Assembly: GCA_002104985.1 (NCBI GenBank)
Contig: MCGO01000291.1
Span: 1 to 38,994, forward strand
Source: Rhizoclosmatium globosum
Taxonomy: Eukaryota; Chytridiomycota; Chytridiomycetes; Chytridiales; Chytriomycetaceae
Length of the DNA: 38,994 nt
Direction of reading: 5' to 3'
Position numbers and translations under genes: made by a program. Below, piece after piece: positions 9,161-20,552 of this stretch; the first letter of the stretch is position 1; each line of letters opens with the position of its first letter. The notes beneath the pieces were generated by a model that was given only the letters and a program-made list of their open reading frames with translations, had not been told where the DNA came from and searched no databases.

Positions 9161-10489
9161 ACCACAAACATGACAAGAGATCGTGACAGGTCGATTACTA
9201 GCTTTCCAAGCTTGACGCTGATCTACACTCATGTTGTATTGTTCAGCAATGTGTTCGAACTTCCAATCCCATGCACTTGGATCCAACTCCGTATTATTCA
9301 GGTTTGTCAAAGCTTTTTGAAGCTTTTGATGTTCGTAACTCTGACTATATGGACGTCCACTAGAGGGTCCACTCGAAGGAACTCGTTCACGTTCGTTTCG
9401 GTCACGGCTTGGATCACGACGTTGTTGACGTTGTTCATTCACCAAATGTTTAATCAAAACTTCCACATTTCGTTCAACACTTCTAATACGATCCAGGTCT
9501 TCCGACTGTGTCGAGTTTCCTTGCAGTTTCAATTTGCTCGACGAATTCAAGCCTTTATCGTACAAGAACTTCGCGACCTCGTCGATTGTAACCTGTGGGG
9601 AATTCCAACCAAGCTTTGAAGTTCCAACGATGAACTCATGAGTCCAAAGTTTCTGGATAATCTTATCATCAACTCCCTCTGGAATGGAATGGACAAAACG
9701 AGTCTTCAAAACCTCCGCACTCAAACCGTCCGGTCCCAATCTGGCATTTTCATTCTTGCGACGTTCCACTTCCTTCAAAGCGTTGCCATCAATCCACTCA
9801 GTATTAGCGACACGTTGAATCAATCTAAATTGTTCTGCAGACGTCTGTAACAGGTTATGCCATGCCTTAATAAGGTTAGCCCTAGACGGATCACGGGTGA
9901 CAGATTCTTTGAACAATTTGATGTCAGGGTCCGTTAAATCCCACGTCGTAGATAAAATAGCATCCTTGATACAATCATTCTCCGTTGGGTATAGACTCAG
10001 AAAGTCATTAACAAATTCTTCGAACTTTTTTCTCCATTCCACACGGTTTTGTTTAGTCAACGGCTCCTTTTCAAACTGAACCAATCTTCGTTTCAACTGC
10101 TCAGTCTTGTTGTAGTTCTCCGACAGTTGAGTCACGTTAACAGAAGTACTGCCCAATGAAAGTCCCGCGACCGTAGTCTTCAAGTCTCCCATTGTTCCTA
10201 CTAGATTGTCCACGTGATTTGCAATGTTCGCTGAACTATTAACAAGTTTTGCAGTGTTCGAGGATAAGTCTGCAGCATGATTAGCAAGAGTGCTGATTCC
10301 CCGAGAACTTTGAGATTGAGTAGCAACAAGTTCGCTCAATAAGGATTCGAGATCGCTTGATTCGACTTCTGCCAAAACAGCGGCGGCCTCAAGTTGGAGA
10401 GGGACGAGTCCATGTTGTGGAAAATCCTCGGACAGTTTCTTCAAGATTTTGGTCAAATTAGACTTATTGAATTTGTGGTTCAATTCCAT
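9158..10489 (-). CDS. gag: Gag-like protein of the Ty3/gypsy element
   Basis: A frame of 443 codons from the ATG at 10489 encodes a Gag-like protein: an N-terminal helical region rich in Leu, Glu and Ser, a capsid-like middle part (about VEWRKKFEEFVNDF to YNMSVDQRQAW), an Arg-rich stretch (RQQRRDPSRDRNERERV), and the first half of a zinc knuckle (CHVCG) immediately before a UGA. The frame is open further upstream to 10996, but its first 42 codons are antisense gag from the inverted duplication and are not native. The codons between 10870 and 10490 include a hydrophobic run (TCLITSLILILTLLYF) that may be translated leader rather than Gag, so the true start is uncertain. The position directly upstream of pol and in its frame supports the gag assignment. 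Confidence 0.75.
   Translation of the reverse strand: MELNHKFNKSNLTKILKKLSEDFPQHGLVPLQLEAAAVLAEVESSDLESLLSELVATQSQSSRGISTLANHAADLSSNTAKLVNSSANIANHVDNLVGTMGDLKTTVAGLSLGSTSVNVTQLSENYNKTEQLKRRLVQFEKEPLTKQNRVEWRKKFEEFVNDFLSLYPTENDCIKDAILSTTWDLTDPDIKLFKESVTRDPSRANLIKAWHNLLQTSAEQFRLIQRVANTEWIDGNALKEVERRKNENARLGPDGLSAEVLKTRFVHSIPEGVDDKIIQKLWTHEFIVGTSKLGWNSPQVTIDEVAKFLYDKGLNSSSKLKLQGNSTQSEDLDRIRSVERNVEVLIKHLVNEQRQQRRDPSRDRNERERVPSSGPSSGRPYSQSYEHQKLQKALTNLNNTELDPSAWDWKFEHIAEQYNMSVDQRQAWKASNRPVTISCHVCG
9528..9763 (-). repeat. 236-bp inverted repeat, left arm (native gag copy)
   Basis: This gag segment is present again in the opposite orientation at 10871-11106 and appears identical by eye over the full 236 bp. 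This copy is the native one, since the gag reading frame runs through both of its ends. Confidence 0.9.
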
Positions 10490-10870
10490 CTTGTTAATAA
10501 GAGCGCTATGAATTCGAATAAGTTCCGGCTCATCCTCAACTAGGGCACCAGTGCTTCTGCGTCTGAGTTTGTTGTCCGACGTGAAGTTATAAGATATTCC
10601 TTCTAATACAAATGAAACCTTAACGGAGCTGTAATTAAAGTATAACAAAGTCAATATCAGAATCAGAGAAGTAATCAAACAAGTGTAAAACGTTACAGAG
10701 AGCTGCTCGATCCTCCAGAACTCATATGTGGCTGCTTCTGTTGGTTGTACAATCAGGTTGAGAACTACGTAAAACAACGGTCGTTTGCACGAGATTTTCG
10801 AAATACACAAGAGATGCTCCTTTATCCTTTCCTTCAGTGACAATCTCTTGTTTCCATATCGTTCATCATT
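10490..10870 (-). other. Upstream remnant of the element (leader or extended gag N-terminus)
   Basis: This stretch is open in the gag frame but gives a composition unlike the rest of Gag, with a hydrophobic run. No primer-binding site complementary to a tRNA end and no copy of the presumed LTR start could be recognised. It is cut abruptly at 10870, where the inverted gag copy begins. Confidence 0.4.
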
Positions 10871-11106
10871 CGTCGCAAGAATGAAAATGCCAGATTGGGA
10901 CCGGACGGTTTGAGTGCGGAGGTTTTGAAGACTCGTTTTGTCCATTCCATTCCAGAGGGAGTTGATGATAAGATTATCCAGAAACTTTGGACTCATGAGT
11001 TCATCGTTGGAACTTCAAAGCTTGGTTGGAATTCCCCACAGGTTACAATCGACGAGGTCGCGAAGTTCTTGTACGATAAAGGCTTGAATTCGTCGAGCAA
11101 ATTGAA
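10871..11106 (+). repeat. 236-bp inverted repeat, right arm (inverted partial gag)
   Basis: The plus strand here encodes the same Gag stretch (GPDGLSAEVLKTRF to LNSSSKL) that the native gag encodes on the minus strand. Both arms are 236 bp with a 1,107-bp spacer. The fragment lacks both ends of gag and has no expected product. It marks a rearrangement that replaced the 5' part of the element. Confidence 0.9.
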
Positions 11107-11226
11107 TTGCTCCTCCGTCGGTTGAGATAAATTTCAGTTATAGAATCTTTAATGAGTAAAACAACACTTCCAAAACAGATGAAAATCGAATACATCCAAT
11201 AAAACCAAAGGTTGTACTTATGCTCG

Positions 11227-11651
11227 TCAGTAATCACGGTCATTCCTGCGATGGCTCCCATAACTACGTTCACGACGATCATCGTAATCGCGTCTGTCTT
11301 CGTAATCACGACGGTCACCATAACCATCGTTGTTATCACGGCGATCTGCCAATAAATGAGTTCTTCCACTCTGCTCACTCATCGTGGCTTACCTTGACGA
11401 GAGTATCTGCGATCTTCATCGCGTTCACGTTTACGGTTTCGATTGTCCTTCATGTCTTGGCGTCGCGACATATCTTCAGCTTGACAGGTACTAAAACACG
11501 TCGCTCCCAAAGCAAAGAATCGAGCACTCGATTCCTTAGAAGGCATCACAAAACTCTTGGCTCCAAAGATCCGGTCGAAAGAAAGGTCAAGAGCACGCCT
11601 GCTTATTTCGTGACGTTTCTTAAGTTCAAGATCCTTGAAGTACGCGTTTCT
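11227..11651 (-). pseudogene. 3' end of a spliced gene with an Arg/Asp-rich C-terminus, truncated by the satellite
   Basis: On the minus strand an exon (11651-11393, about 86 codons) joins across a 47-nt intron (11392-11346; CAAG/GTAAGCC donor, TTGGCAG acceptor) to a last exon ending at a TGA at 11229-11227. Removing the intron keeps the frame and gives a 125-residue C-terminus. It begins RNAYFKDLELKKRHE, passes SRRQDMKDNRNRKRERDED and ends in repeated DRRDY-type motifs (SYGSHRRNDRDY at the end). Such Arg/Asp tails occur in RNA-binding and splicing proteins, but no folded domain is visible, so the function is unknown. The upstream part of the gene is missing: at 11651 the sequence becomes satellite, where the same frame meets a stop within 15 nt. 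Confidence 0.55.
11346..11392 (-). other. Candidate 47-nt intron in the truncated Arg/Asp-rich gene
   Basis: Donor GTAAGC, acceptor GGCAG and a possible branch site CTCAT. Splicing joins two frames of matching Arg/Asp composition, whereas reading through meets a stop three codons into the intron. Confidence 0.6.
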
Positions 11652-14600
11652 CTAATCAGCTCCCTTTAATGCATACAAAGTGATCTGGATTCTTGTTTCT
11701 GCTTCAAGTGCAGTTTTCACGACTGGTTGCATTTCTAACCAGTCAGAACTCAACACCCACAAGAGCAAAAAGCACCATGTTAAGCTCTAATCAGCTCCCT
11801 TTAATGCATACAAAGTGATCTGGATGCTTGTTTCTGCTTCAAGTGCAGTTTTCACAACTGGTTGCATTTTACAACCAGTCAGAACTCAACACCCACAACA
11901 GCAAAAAGCACCATGTCAAGATCTAATCAGCTCCCTTTAATGCATACAAAGTGATCTGGATGCTTGTTTCTGCTTCAAGTGCAGTTTTCACGACTGGTTG
12001 CATTTCTAACCAGTCAGAACTCAACACCCAACCAGAGCAAAAAGCACCATGTTAAGCTCTAATCAGCTTCCTTTAATGCATACAAAGTGATCTGGATGCT
12101 TGTTTCTGCTTCAAGTGCAGTTTTCACGACTGGTTGCATTTTCAACCAGTCAGAACTCAACACCCACAAGAGCAAAAGCACCATGTCAAGATCTAATCAG
12201 CTCCCTTTAATGCATACAAAGTGATCTGGATTCTTGTTTCTGCTTCAAGTGCAGTTTTCACGACTGGTTGCATTTCTAACCAGTCAGAACTCAACACCAC
12301 CAGAGCAAAAAGCACCATGTCAAGATCTAATCAGCTCCCTTTAATGCATACAAAGTGATCTGGATGCTTGTTTCTGCTTCAAGTGCAGTTTTCACGACTG
12401 GTTGCATTTCTAACCAGTCAGAACTCAACACCACAAGAGCAAAAAGCACATGTCAAGATCTAATCAGCTCCCTTTAATGCATACAAAGTGATCTGGATTC
12501 TTGTTTCTGCTTCAAGTGCAGTTTTCACGACTGGTTGCATTTCTAACCAGTCAGAACTCAACACCCCAAGAGCAAAAAGCACCATGTCAAGATCTAATCA
12601 GCTCCCTTTAATGCATACAAAGTGATCTGGATTCTTGTTTCTGCTTCAAGTGCAGTTTTCACGACTGGTTGCATTTCTAACCAGTCAGAACTCAACACCC
12701 ACAAGAGCAAAAAGCACCATGTCAAGATCTAATCAGCTCCCTTTAATGCATACAAAGTGATCTGGATGCTTGTTTCTGCTTCAAGTGCAGTTTTCACGAC
12801 TGGTTGCATTTTCAACCAGTCAGAACTCAACACCCACAACAGCAAAAAGCACCATGTCAAGATCTAATCAGCTCCCTTTAATGCATACAAAGTGATCTGG
12901 ATGCTTGTTTCTGCTTCAAGTGCAGTTTTCACGACTGGTTGCATTTTAACCAGTCAGAACTCAACACCCACAAGAGCAAAAAGCACCATGTCAAGATCTA
13001 ATCAGCTCCCTTTAATGCATACAAAGTGATCTGGATGCTTGTTTCTGCTTCAAGTGCAGTTTTCACGACTGGTTGCATTTCTAACCAGTCAGAACTCAAC
13101 ACCACAAGAGCAAAAAGCACCATGTCAAGATCTAATCAGCTCCCTTTAATGCATACAAAGTGATCTGGATCTTGTTTCTGCTTCAAGTGCAGTTTTCACG
13201 ACTGGTTGCATTTTCAACCAGTCAGAACTCAACACCCACAAGAGCAAAAAGCACCATGTCAAGATCTAATCAGCTCCCTTTAATGCATACAAAGTGATCT
13301 GGATGCTTGTTTCTGCTTCAAGTGCAGTTTTCACGACTGGTTGCATTTCTAACCAGTCAGAACTCAACACCCACAAGAGCAAAAAGCACCATGTTAAGCT
13401 CTAATCAGCTCCCTTTAATGCATACAAAGTGATCTGGATGCTTGTTTCTGCTTCAAGTGCAGTTTTCACGACTGGTTGCATTTCTAACCAGTCAGAACTC
13501 AACACCCACAAGAGCAAAAAGCACCATGTCAAGATCTAATCAGCTCCCTTTAATGCATACAAAGTGATCTGGATCTTGTTTCTGCTTCAAGTGCAGTTTT
13601 CACGACTGGTTGCATTTCTAACCAGTCAGAACTCAACACCCACAAGAGCAAAAAGCACCATGTCAAGATCTAATCAGCTCCCTTTAATGCATACAAAGTG
13701 ATCTGGATTCTTGTTTCTGCTTCAAGTGCAGTTTTCACGACTGGTTGCATTTCTAACCAGTCAGAACTCAACACCCACAAGAGCAAAAAGCACCATGTCA
13801 AGATCTAATCAGCTCCCTTTAATGCATACAAAGTGATCTGGATCTTGTTTCTGCTTCAAGTGCAGTTTTCACGACTGGTTGCATTTCTAACCAGTCAGAA
13901 CTCAACACCCACAAGAGCAAAAAGCACCATGTCAAGATCTAATCAGCTCCCTTTAATGCATACAAAGTGATCTGGATGCTTGTTTCTGCTTCAAGTGCAG
14001 TTTTCACGACTGGTTGCATTTCTAACCAGTCAGAACTCAACACCCACAAGAGCAAAAAGCACCATGTAAGATCTAATCAGCTCCCTTTAATGCATACAAA
14101 GTGATCTGGATGCTTGTTTCTGCTTCAAGTGCAGTTTTCACGACTGGTTGCATTTCTAACCAGTCAGAACTCAACACCCACAAGAGCAAAAAGCACCATG
14201 TCAAGATCTAATCAGCTCCCTTTAATGCATACAAAGTGATCTGGATTCTTGTTTCTGCTTCAAGTGCAGTTTTCACGACTGGTTGCATTTCTAACCAGTC
14301 AGAACTCAACACCCACAAGAGCAAAAAGCACCATGTTAAGATCTAATCAGCTCCCTTTAATGCATACAAAGTGATCTGGATTCTTGTTTCTGCTTCAAGT
14401 GCAGTTTTCACGACTGGTTGCATTTCTAACCAGTCAGAACTCAACACCCACAAGAGCAAAAAGCACCATGTAAGATCTAATCAGCTCCCTTTAATGCATA
14501 CAAAGTGATCTGGATTCTTGTTTCTGCTTCAAGTGCAGTTTTCACGACTGGTTGCATTTCTAACCAGTCAGAACTCAACACCACAAGAGCAAAAAGCACC

Positions 14601-17600
14601 ATGTCAAGATCTAATCAGCTCCCTTTAATGCATACAAAGTGATCTGGATGCTTGTTTCTGCTTCAAGTGCAGTTTTCACGACTGGTTGCATTTCTAACCA
14701 GTCAGAACTCAACACCCACAAGAGCAAAAAGCACCATGTCAAGATCTAATCAGCTCCCTTTAATGCATACAAAGTGATCTGGATTCTTGTTTCTGCTTCA
14801 AGTGCAGTTTTCACGACTGGTTGCATTTCTAACCAGTCAGAACTCAACACCCACAAGAGCAAAAAGCACCATGTCAAGATCTAATCAGCTCCCTTTAATG
14901 CATACAAAGTGATCTGGATCTTGTTTCTGCTTCAAGTGCAGTTTTCACGACTGGTTGCATTTCTAACCAGTCAGAACTCAACACCCACAAGAGCAAAAAG
15001 CACCATGTCAAGATCTAATCAGCTCCCTTTAATGCATACAAAGTGATCTGGATGCTTGTTTCTGCTTCAAGTGCAGTTTTCACGACTGGTTGCATTTCTA
15101 ACCAGTCAGAACTCAACACCCACAAGAGCAAAAAGCACCATGTCAAGATCTAATCAGCTCCCTTTAATGCATACAAAGTGATCTGGATTCTTGTTTCTGC
15201 TTCAAGTGCAGTTTTCACGACTGGTTGCATTTCTAACCAGTCAGAACTCAACACCCACAAGAGCAAAAAGCACCATGTCAAGATCTAATCAGCTCCCTTT
15301 AATGCATACAAAGTGATCTGGATTCTTGTTTCTGCTTCAAGTGCAGTTTTCACGACTGGTTGCATTTCTAACCAGTCAGAACTCAACACCCACAAGAGCA
15401 AAAAGCACCATGTCAAGATCTAATCAGCTCCCTTTAATGCATACAAAGTGATCTGGATTCTTGTTTCTGCTTCAAGTGCAGTTTTCACGACTGGTTGCAT
15501 TTCTAACCAGTCAGAACTCAACACCCACAAGAGCAAAAAGCACCATGTCAAGATCTAATCAGCTCCCTTTAATGCATACAAAGTGATCTGGATTCTTGTT
15601 TCTGCTTCAAGTGCAGTTTTCACGACTGGTTGCATTTCTAACCAGTCAGAACTCAACACCCACAAGAGCAAAAAGCACCATGTCAAGATCTAATCAGCTC
15701 CCTTTAATGCATACAAAGTGATCTGGATGCTTGTTTCTGCTTCAAGTGCAGTTTTCACGACTGGTTGCATTTCTAACCAGTCAGAACTCAACACCCACAA
15801 GAGCAAAAAGCACCATGTCAAGATCTAATCAGCTCCCTTTAATGCATACAAAGTGATCTGGATGCTTGTTTCTGCTTCAAGTGCAGTTTTCACGACTGGT
15901 TGCATTTCTAACCAGTCAGAACTCAACACCCACAAGAGCAAAAAGCACCATGTCAAGATCTAATCAGCTCCCTTTAATGCATACAAAGTGATCTGGATGC
16001 TTGTTTCTGCTTCAAGTGCAGTTTTCACGACTGGTTGCATTTCTAACCAGTCAGAACTCAACACCCACAAGAGCAAAAAGCACCATGTCAAGATCTAATC
16101 AGCTCCCTTTAATGCATACAAAGTGATCTGGATGCTTGTTTCTGCTTCAAGTGCAGTTTTCACGACTGGTTGCATTTCTAACCAGTCAGAACTCAACACC
16201 CACAAGAGCAAAAAGCACCATGTCAAGATCTAATCAGCTCCCTTTAATGCATACAAAGTGATCTGGATGCTTGTTTCTGCTTCAAGTGCAGTTTTCACGA
16301 CTGGTTGCATTTCTAACCAGTCAGAACTCAACACCCACAAGAGCAAAAAGCACCATGTCAAGATCTAATCAGCTCCCTTTAATGCATACAAAGTGATCTG
16401 GATGCTTGTTTCTGCTTCAAGTGCAGTTTTCACGACTGGTTGCATTTCTAACCAGTCAGAACTCAACACCCACAAGAGCAAAAAGCACCATGTCAAGATC
16501 TAATCAGCTCCCTTTAATGCATACAAAGTGATCTGGATGCTTGTTTCTGCTTCAAGTGCAGTTTTCACGACTGGTTGCATTTCTAACCAGTCAGAACTCA
16601 ACACCCACAAGAGCAAAAAGCACCATGTCAAGATCTAATCAGCTCCCTTTAATGCATACAAAGTGATCTGGATGCTTGTTTCTGCTTCAAGTGCAGTTTT
16701 CACGACTGGTTGCATTTCTAACCAGTCAGAACTCAACACCCACAAGAGCAAAAAGCACCATGTCAAGATCTAATCAGCTCCCTTTAATGCATACAAAGTG
16801 ATCTGGATGCTTGTTTCTGCTTCAAGTGCAGTTTTCACGACTGGTTGCATTTCTAACCAGTCAGAACTCAACACCCACAAGAGCAAAAAGCACCATGTCA
16901 AGATCTAATCAGCTCCCTTTAATGCATACAAAGTGATCTGGATGCTTGTTTCTGCTTCAAGTGCAGTTTTCACGACTGGTTGCATTTCTAACCAGTCAGA
17001 ACTCAACACCCACAAGAGCAAAAAGCACCATGTCAAGATCTAATCAGCTCCCTTTAATGCATACAAAGTGATCTGGATGCTTGTTTCTGCTTCAAGTGCA
17101 GTTTTCACGACTGGTTGCATTTCTAACCAGTCAGAACTCAACACCCACAAGAGCAAAAAGCACCATGTCAAGATCTAATCAGCTCCCTTTAATGCATACA
17201 AAGTGATCTGGATGCTTGTTTCTGCTTCAAGTGCAGTTTTCACGACTGGTTGCATTTCTAACCAGTCAGAACTCAACACCCACAAGAGCAAAAAGCACCA
17301 TGTCAAGATCTAATCAGCTCCCTTTAATGCATACAAAGTGATCTGGATGCTTGTTTCTGCTTCAAGTGCAGTTTTCACGACTGGTTGCATTTCTAACCAG
17401 TCAGAACTCAACACCAACCAGAGCAAAAAGCACCATGTCAAGATCTAATCAGCTCCCTTTAATGCATACAAAGTGATCTGGATGCTTGTTTCTGCTTCAA
17501 GTGCAGTTTTCACGACTGGTTGCATTTCTAACCAGTCAGAACTCAACACCCACAAGAGCAAAAAGCACCATGTCAAGATCTAATCAGCTCCCTTTAATGC

Positions 17601-20552
17601 ATACAAAGTGATCTGGATGCTTGTTTCTGCTTCAAGTGCAGTTTTCACGACTGGTTGCATTTCTAACCAGTCAGAACTCAACACCCACAAGAGCAAAAAG
17701 CACCATGTCAAGATCTAATCAGCTCCCTTTAATGCATACAAAGTGATCTGGATGCTTGTTTCTGCTTCAAGTGCAGTTTTCACGACTGGTTGCATTTCTA
17801 ACCAGTCAGAACTCAACACCAACCAGAGCAAAAAGCACCATGTCAAGATCTAATCAGCTCCCTTTAATGCATACAAAGTGATCTGGATGCTTGTTTCTGC
17901 TTCAAGTGCAGTTTTCACGACTGGTTGCATTTCTAACCAGTCAGAACTCAACACCCACAGAGCAAAAAGCACCATGTCAAGATCTAATCAGCTCCCTTTA
18001 ATGCATACAAAGTGATCTGGATGCTTGTTTCTGCTTCAAGTGCAGTTTTCACGACTGGTTGCATTTCTAACCAGTCAGAACTCAACACCCACAAGAGCAA
18101 AAAGCACCATGTCAAGATCTAATCAGCTCCCTTTAATGCATACAAAGTGATCTGGATGCTTGTTTCTGCTTCAAGTGCAGTTTTCACGACTGGTTGCATT
18201 TCTAACCAGTCAGAACTCAACACCAACCAGAGCAAAAAGCACCATGTAAGATCTAATCAGCTCCCTTTAATGCATACAAAGTGATCTGGATGCTTGTTTC
18301 TGCTTCAAGTGCAGTTTTCACGACTGGTTGCATTTCTAACCAGTCAGAACTCAACACCACAAGAGCAAAAAGCACCATGTCAAGATCTAATCAGCTCCCT
18401 TTAATGCATACAAAGTGATCTGGATGCTTGTTTCTGCTTCAAGTGCAGTTTTCACGACTGGTTGCATTTCTAACCAGTCAGAACTCAACACCACAAGAGC
18501 AAAAAGCACCATGTAAGATCTAATCAGCTCCCTTTAATGCATACAAAGTGATCTGGATGCTTGTTTCTGCTTCAAGTGCAGTTTTCACGACTGGTTGCAT
18601 TTCTAACCAGTCAGAACTCAACACCAACCAGAGCAAAAAGCACCATGTAAGATCTAATCAGCTCCCTTTAATGCATACAAAGTGATCTGGATGCTTGTTT
18701 CTGCTTCAAGTGCAGTTTTCACGACTGGTTGCATTTCTAACCAGTCAGAACTCAACACCACAGAGCAAAAAGCACCATGTAAGATCTAATCAGCTCCCTT
18801 TAATGCATACAAAGTGATCTGGATGCTTGTTTCTGCTTCAAGTGCAGTTTTCACGACTGGTTGCATTTCTAACCAGTCAGAACTCAACACCACAAGAGCA
18901 AAAAGCACCATGTCAAGATCTAATCAGCTCCCTTTAATGATACAAAGTGATCTGGATGCTTGTTTCTGCTTCAAGTGCAGTTTTCACGACTGGTTGCATT
19001 TCTAACCAGTCAGAACTCAACACCAACAGAGCAAAAAGCACCATGTAAGATCTAATCAGCTCCCTTTAATGCATACAAAGTGATCTGGATGCTTGTTTCT
19101 GCTTCAAGTGCAGTTTTCACGACTGGTTGCATTTCTAACCAGTCAGAACTCAACACCAACCAGAGCAAAAAGCACCATGTAAGATCTAATCAGCTCCCTT
19201 TAATGCATACAAAGTGATCTGGATGCTTGTTTCTGCTTCAAGTGCAGTTTTCACGACTGGTTGCATTTCTAACCAGTCAGAACTCAACACCAACAGAGCA
19301 AAAAGCACCATGTAAGCTCTAATCAGCTCCCTTTAATGCATACAAAGTGATCTGGATGCTTGTTTCTGCTTCAAGTGCAGTTTTCACGACTGGTTGCATT
19401 TCTAACCAGTCAGAACTCAACACCCACAAGAGCAAAAAGCACCATGTTAAGCTCTAATCAGCTCCCTTTAATGCATACAAAGTGATCTGGATGCTTGTTT
19501 CTGCTTCAAGTGCAGTTTTCACGACTGGTTGCATTTTACAACCAGTCAGAATCAACACAACCAGAGCAAAAGCACCATGTTAAGCTCTAATCAGCTCCCT
19601 TTAATGCATACAAAGTGATCTGGATGCTTGTTTCTGCTTCAAGTGCAGTTTTCACGACTGGTTGCATTTACAACCAGTCAGAACTCAACACCCACAAGAG
19701 CAAAAAGCACCATGTCAAGATCTAATCAGCTCCCTTTAATGCATACAAAGTGATCTGGATGCTTGTTTCTGCTTCAAGTGCAGTTTTCACGACTGGTTGC
19801 ATTTACAACCAGTCAGAATTCAACACTAACCAGAGCAAAATGCACCATGTTAAGCTCTAATCAGCTCCCTTTAATGCATACAAAGTGATCTGGATGCTTG
19901 TTTCTGCTTCAAGTGCAGTTTTCACGACTGGTTGCATTTTACAACCAGTCAGAACTCAACACCCACAACAGCAAAAAGCACCATGACAAGATCTAATCAG
20001 CTCCCTTTAATGCATACAAAGTGATCTGGATTCTTTTTCTGCTTCAACTGCAGTTTTCACGACTGGTTGCATTTCTAACCAGTCAGAACTCAACACCAAC
20101 CAGAGCTAAAAGCACAATGTCAAGATCTAATCAGCTCCCTTTAATGCATACAAAGTGATCTGGATGCTTGTTTCTGCTTCAACTGCAGTTTTCACGACTG
20201 GTTGCATTTCTAACCAGTCAGAACTCAACACCCACAAGAGCAAAAAGCACCATGACAAGATCTAATCAGCTCCCTTTAATGCATACAAAGTGATCTGGAT
20301 TCTTGTTTCTGCTTCAAGTGCAGTTTTTACGACTGGTTGCATTTTACAACCAGTCAGAACTCAACACCCACAAGAGCAAAAAGCGCCATGACAAGATCTA
20401 ATCAGCTCCCTTTAATGCATACAAAGTGATCTGGATTCTTGTTTCTGCTTCAACTGCAGTTTTCACGACTGGTTGCATTTCTAACCAGTCAGAACTCAAC
20501 ACCCACAAGAGCAAAAAGCACCATGTCAAGATCTAATCAGCTCCCTTTAATG
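11651..20552 (+). repeat. 135-bp satellite array A (about 66 tandem units)
   Basis: Head-to-tail copies of a 135-bp unit, phased here to start TCTAATCAGCTCCCTTTAAT and end AGCACCATGTCAAGA. The period is directly measurable in the uniform part (for example 16501 to 16636). Every unit has a GACTGGTT...AACCAGTC inverted repeat, a CTGC...GCAG inverted repeat and an ATGCAT palindrome. Each frame meets stops within one unit, so the array is not coding. Units between about 15,600 and 17,415 are identical, while the outer units (11,650-13,250 and 19,500-20,520) carry most variants, including CAACTGCAG for CAAGTGCAG only in the last few units. The array is not CRISPR: there are no variable spacers. 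Confidence 0.97.
16974..16997. repeat. Representative satellite hairpin (8-bp stem, 8-nt loop)
   Basis: GACTGGTT (16974-16981) and AACCAGTC (16990-16997) are perfect inverted arms. Units with a different loop (TTTTACA, TTTACA or TTTTCA in place of TTTCTA) keep the arms and often lengthen the stem to 9 bp (GACTGGTTG/CAACCAGTC). Confidence 0.9.

Larger units (their letters stand above)
1245..10870 (-). mobile_element. Ty3/gypsy-type LTR retrotransposon, 5' end rearranged
   Basis: The domain order protease-RT-RNase H-integrase, the polypurine tract and the weak chromodomain-like C-terminus place this with Ty3/gypsy (Metaviridae-type) elements. The long pol frame has no internal stop, suggesting fairly recent activity. 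The element is probably not autonomous as it stands: no 5' LTR or primer-binding site is recognisable beyond gag, the gag-pol frame is interrupted by a UGA, and the sequence beyond 10870 switches to an inverted piece of gag followed by unrelated sequence. The interior is unusually long because pol carries an ExoIII-like endonuclease and an extra segment within integrase. Confidence 0.9.

Noticed and set aside
9638..9850. Plus-strand protein starting with the same residues as the minus-strand gag frame
   Set aside because: It is the antisense of gag; the match is a by-product of the 236-bp inverted repeat.
10895..11125. Separate small plus-strand gene
   Set aside because: It is the inverted fragment of gag without either end.
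11043..11378. Minus-strand 111-residue membrane-like protein
   Set aside because: It is an alternative frame of the Arg/Asp-rich last exon, running through the intron and into the inverted gag copy.
18814..19005. Short coding frame in the satellite with a Cys/His pattern (CFCFKCSFHDWLH) resembling a zinc finger
   Set aside because: It exists because of a 1-bp deletion in one unit; all frames have stops every unit and there is no sign of selection on the reading frame.
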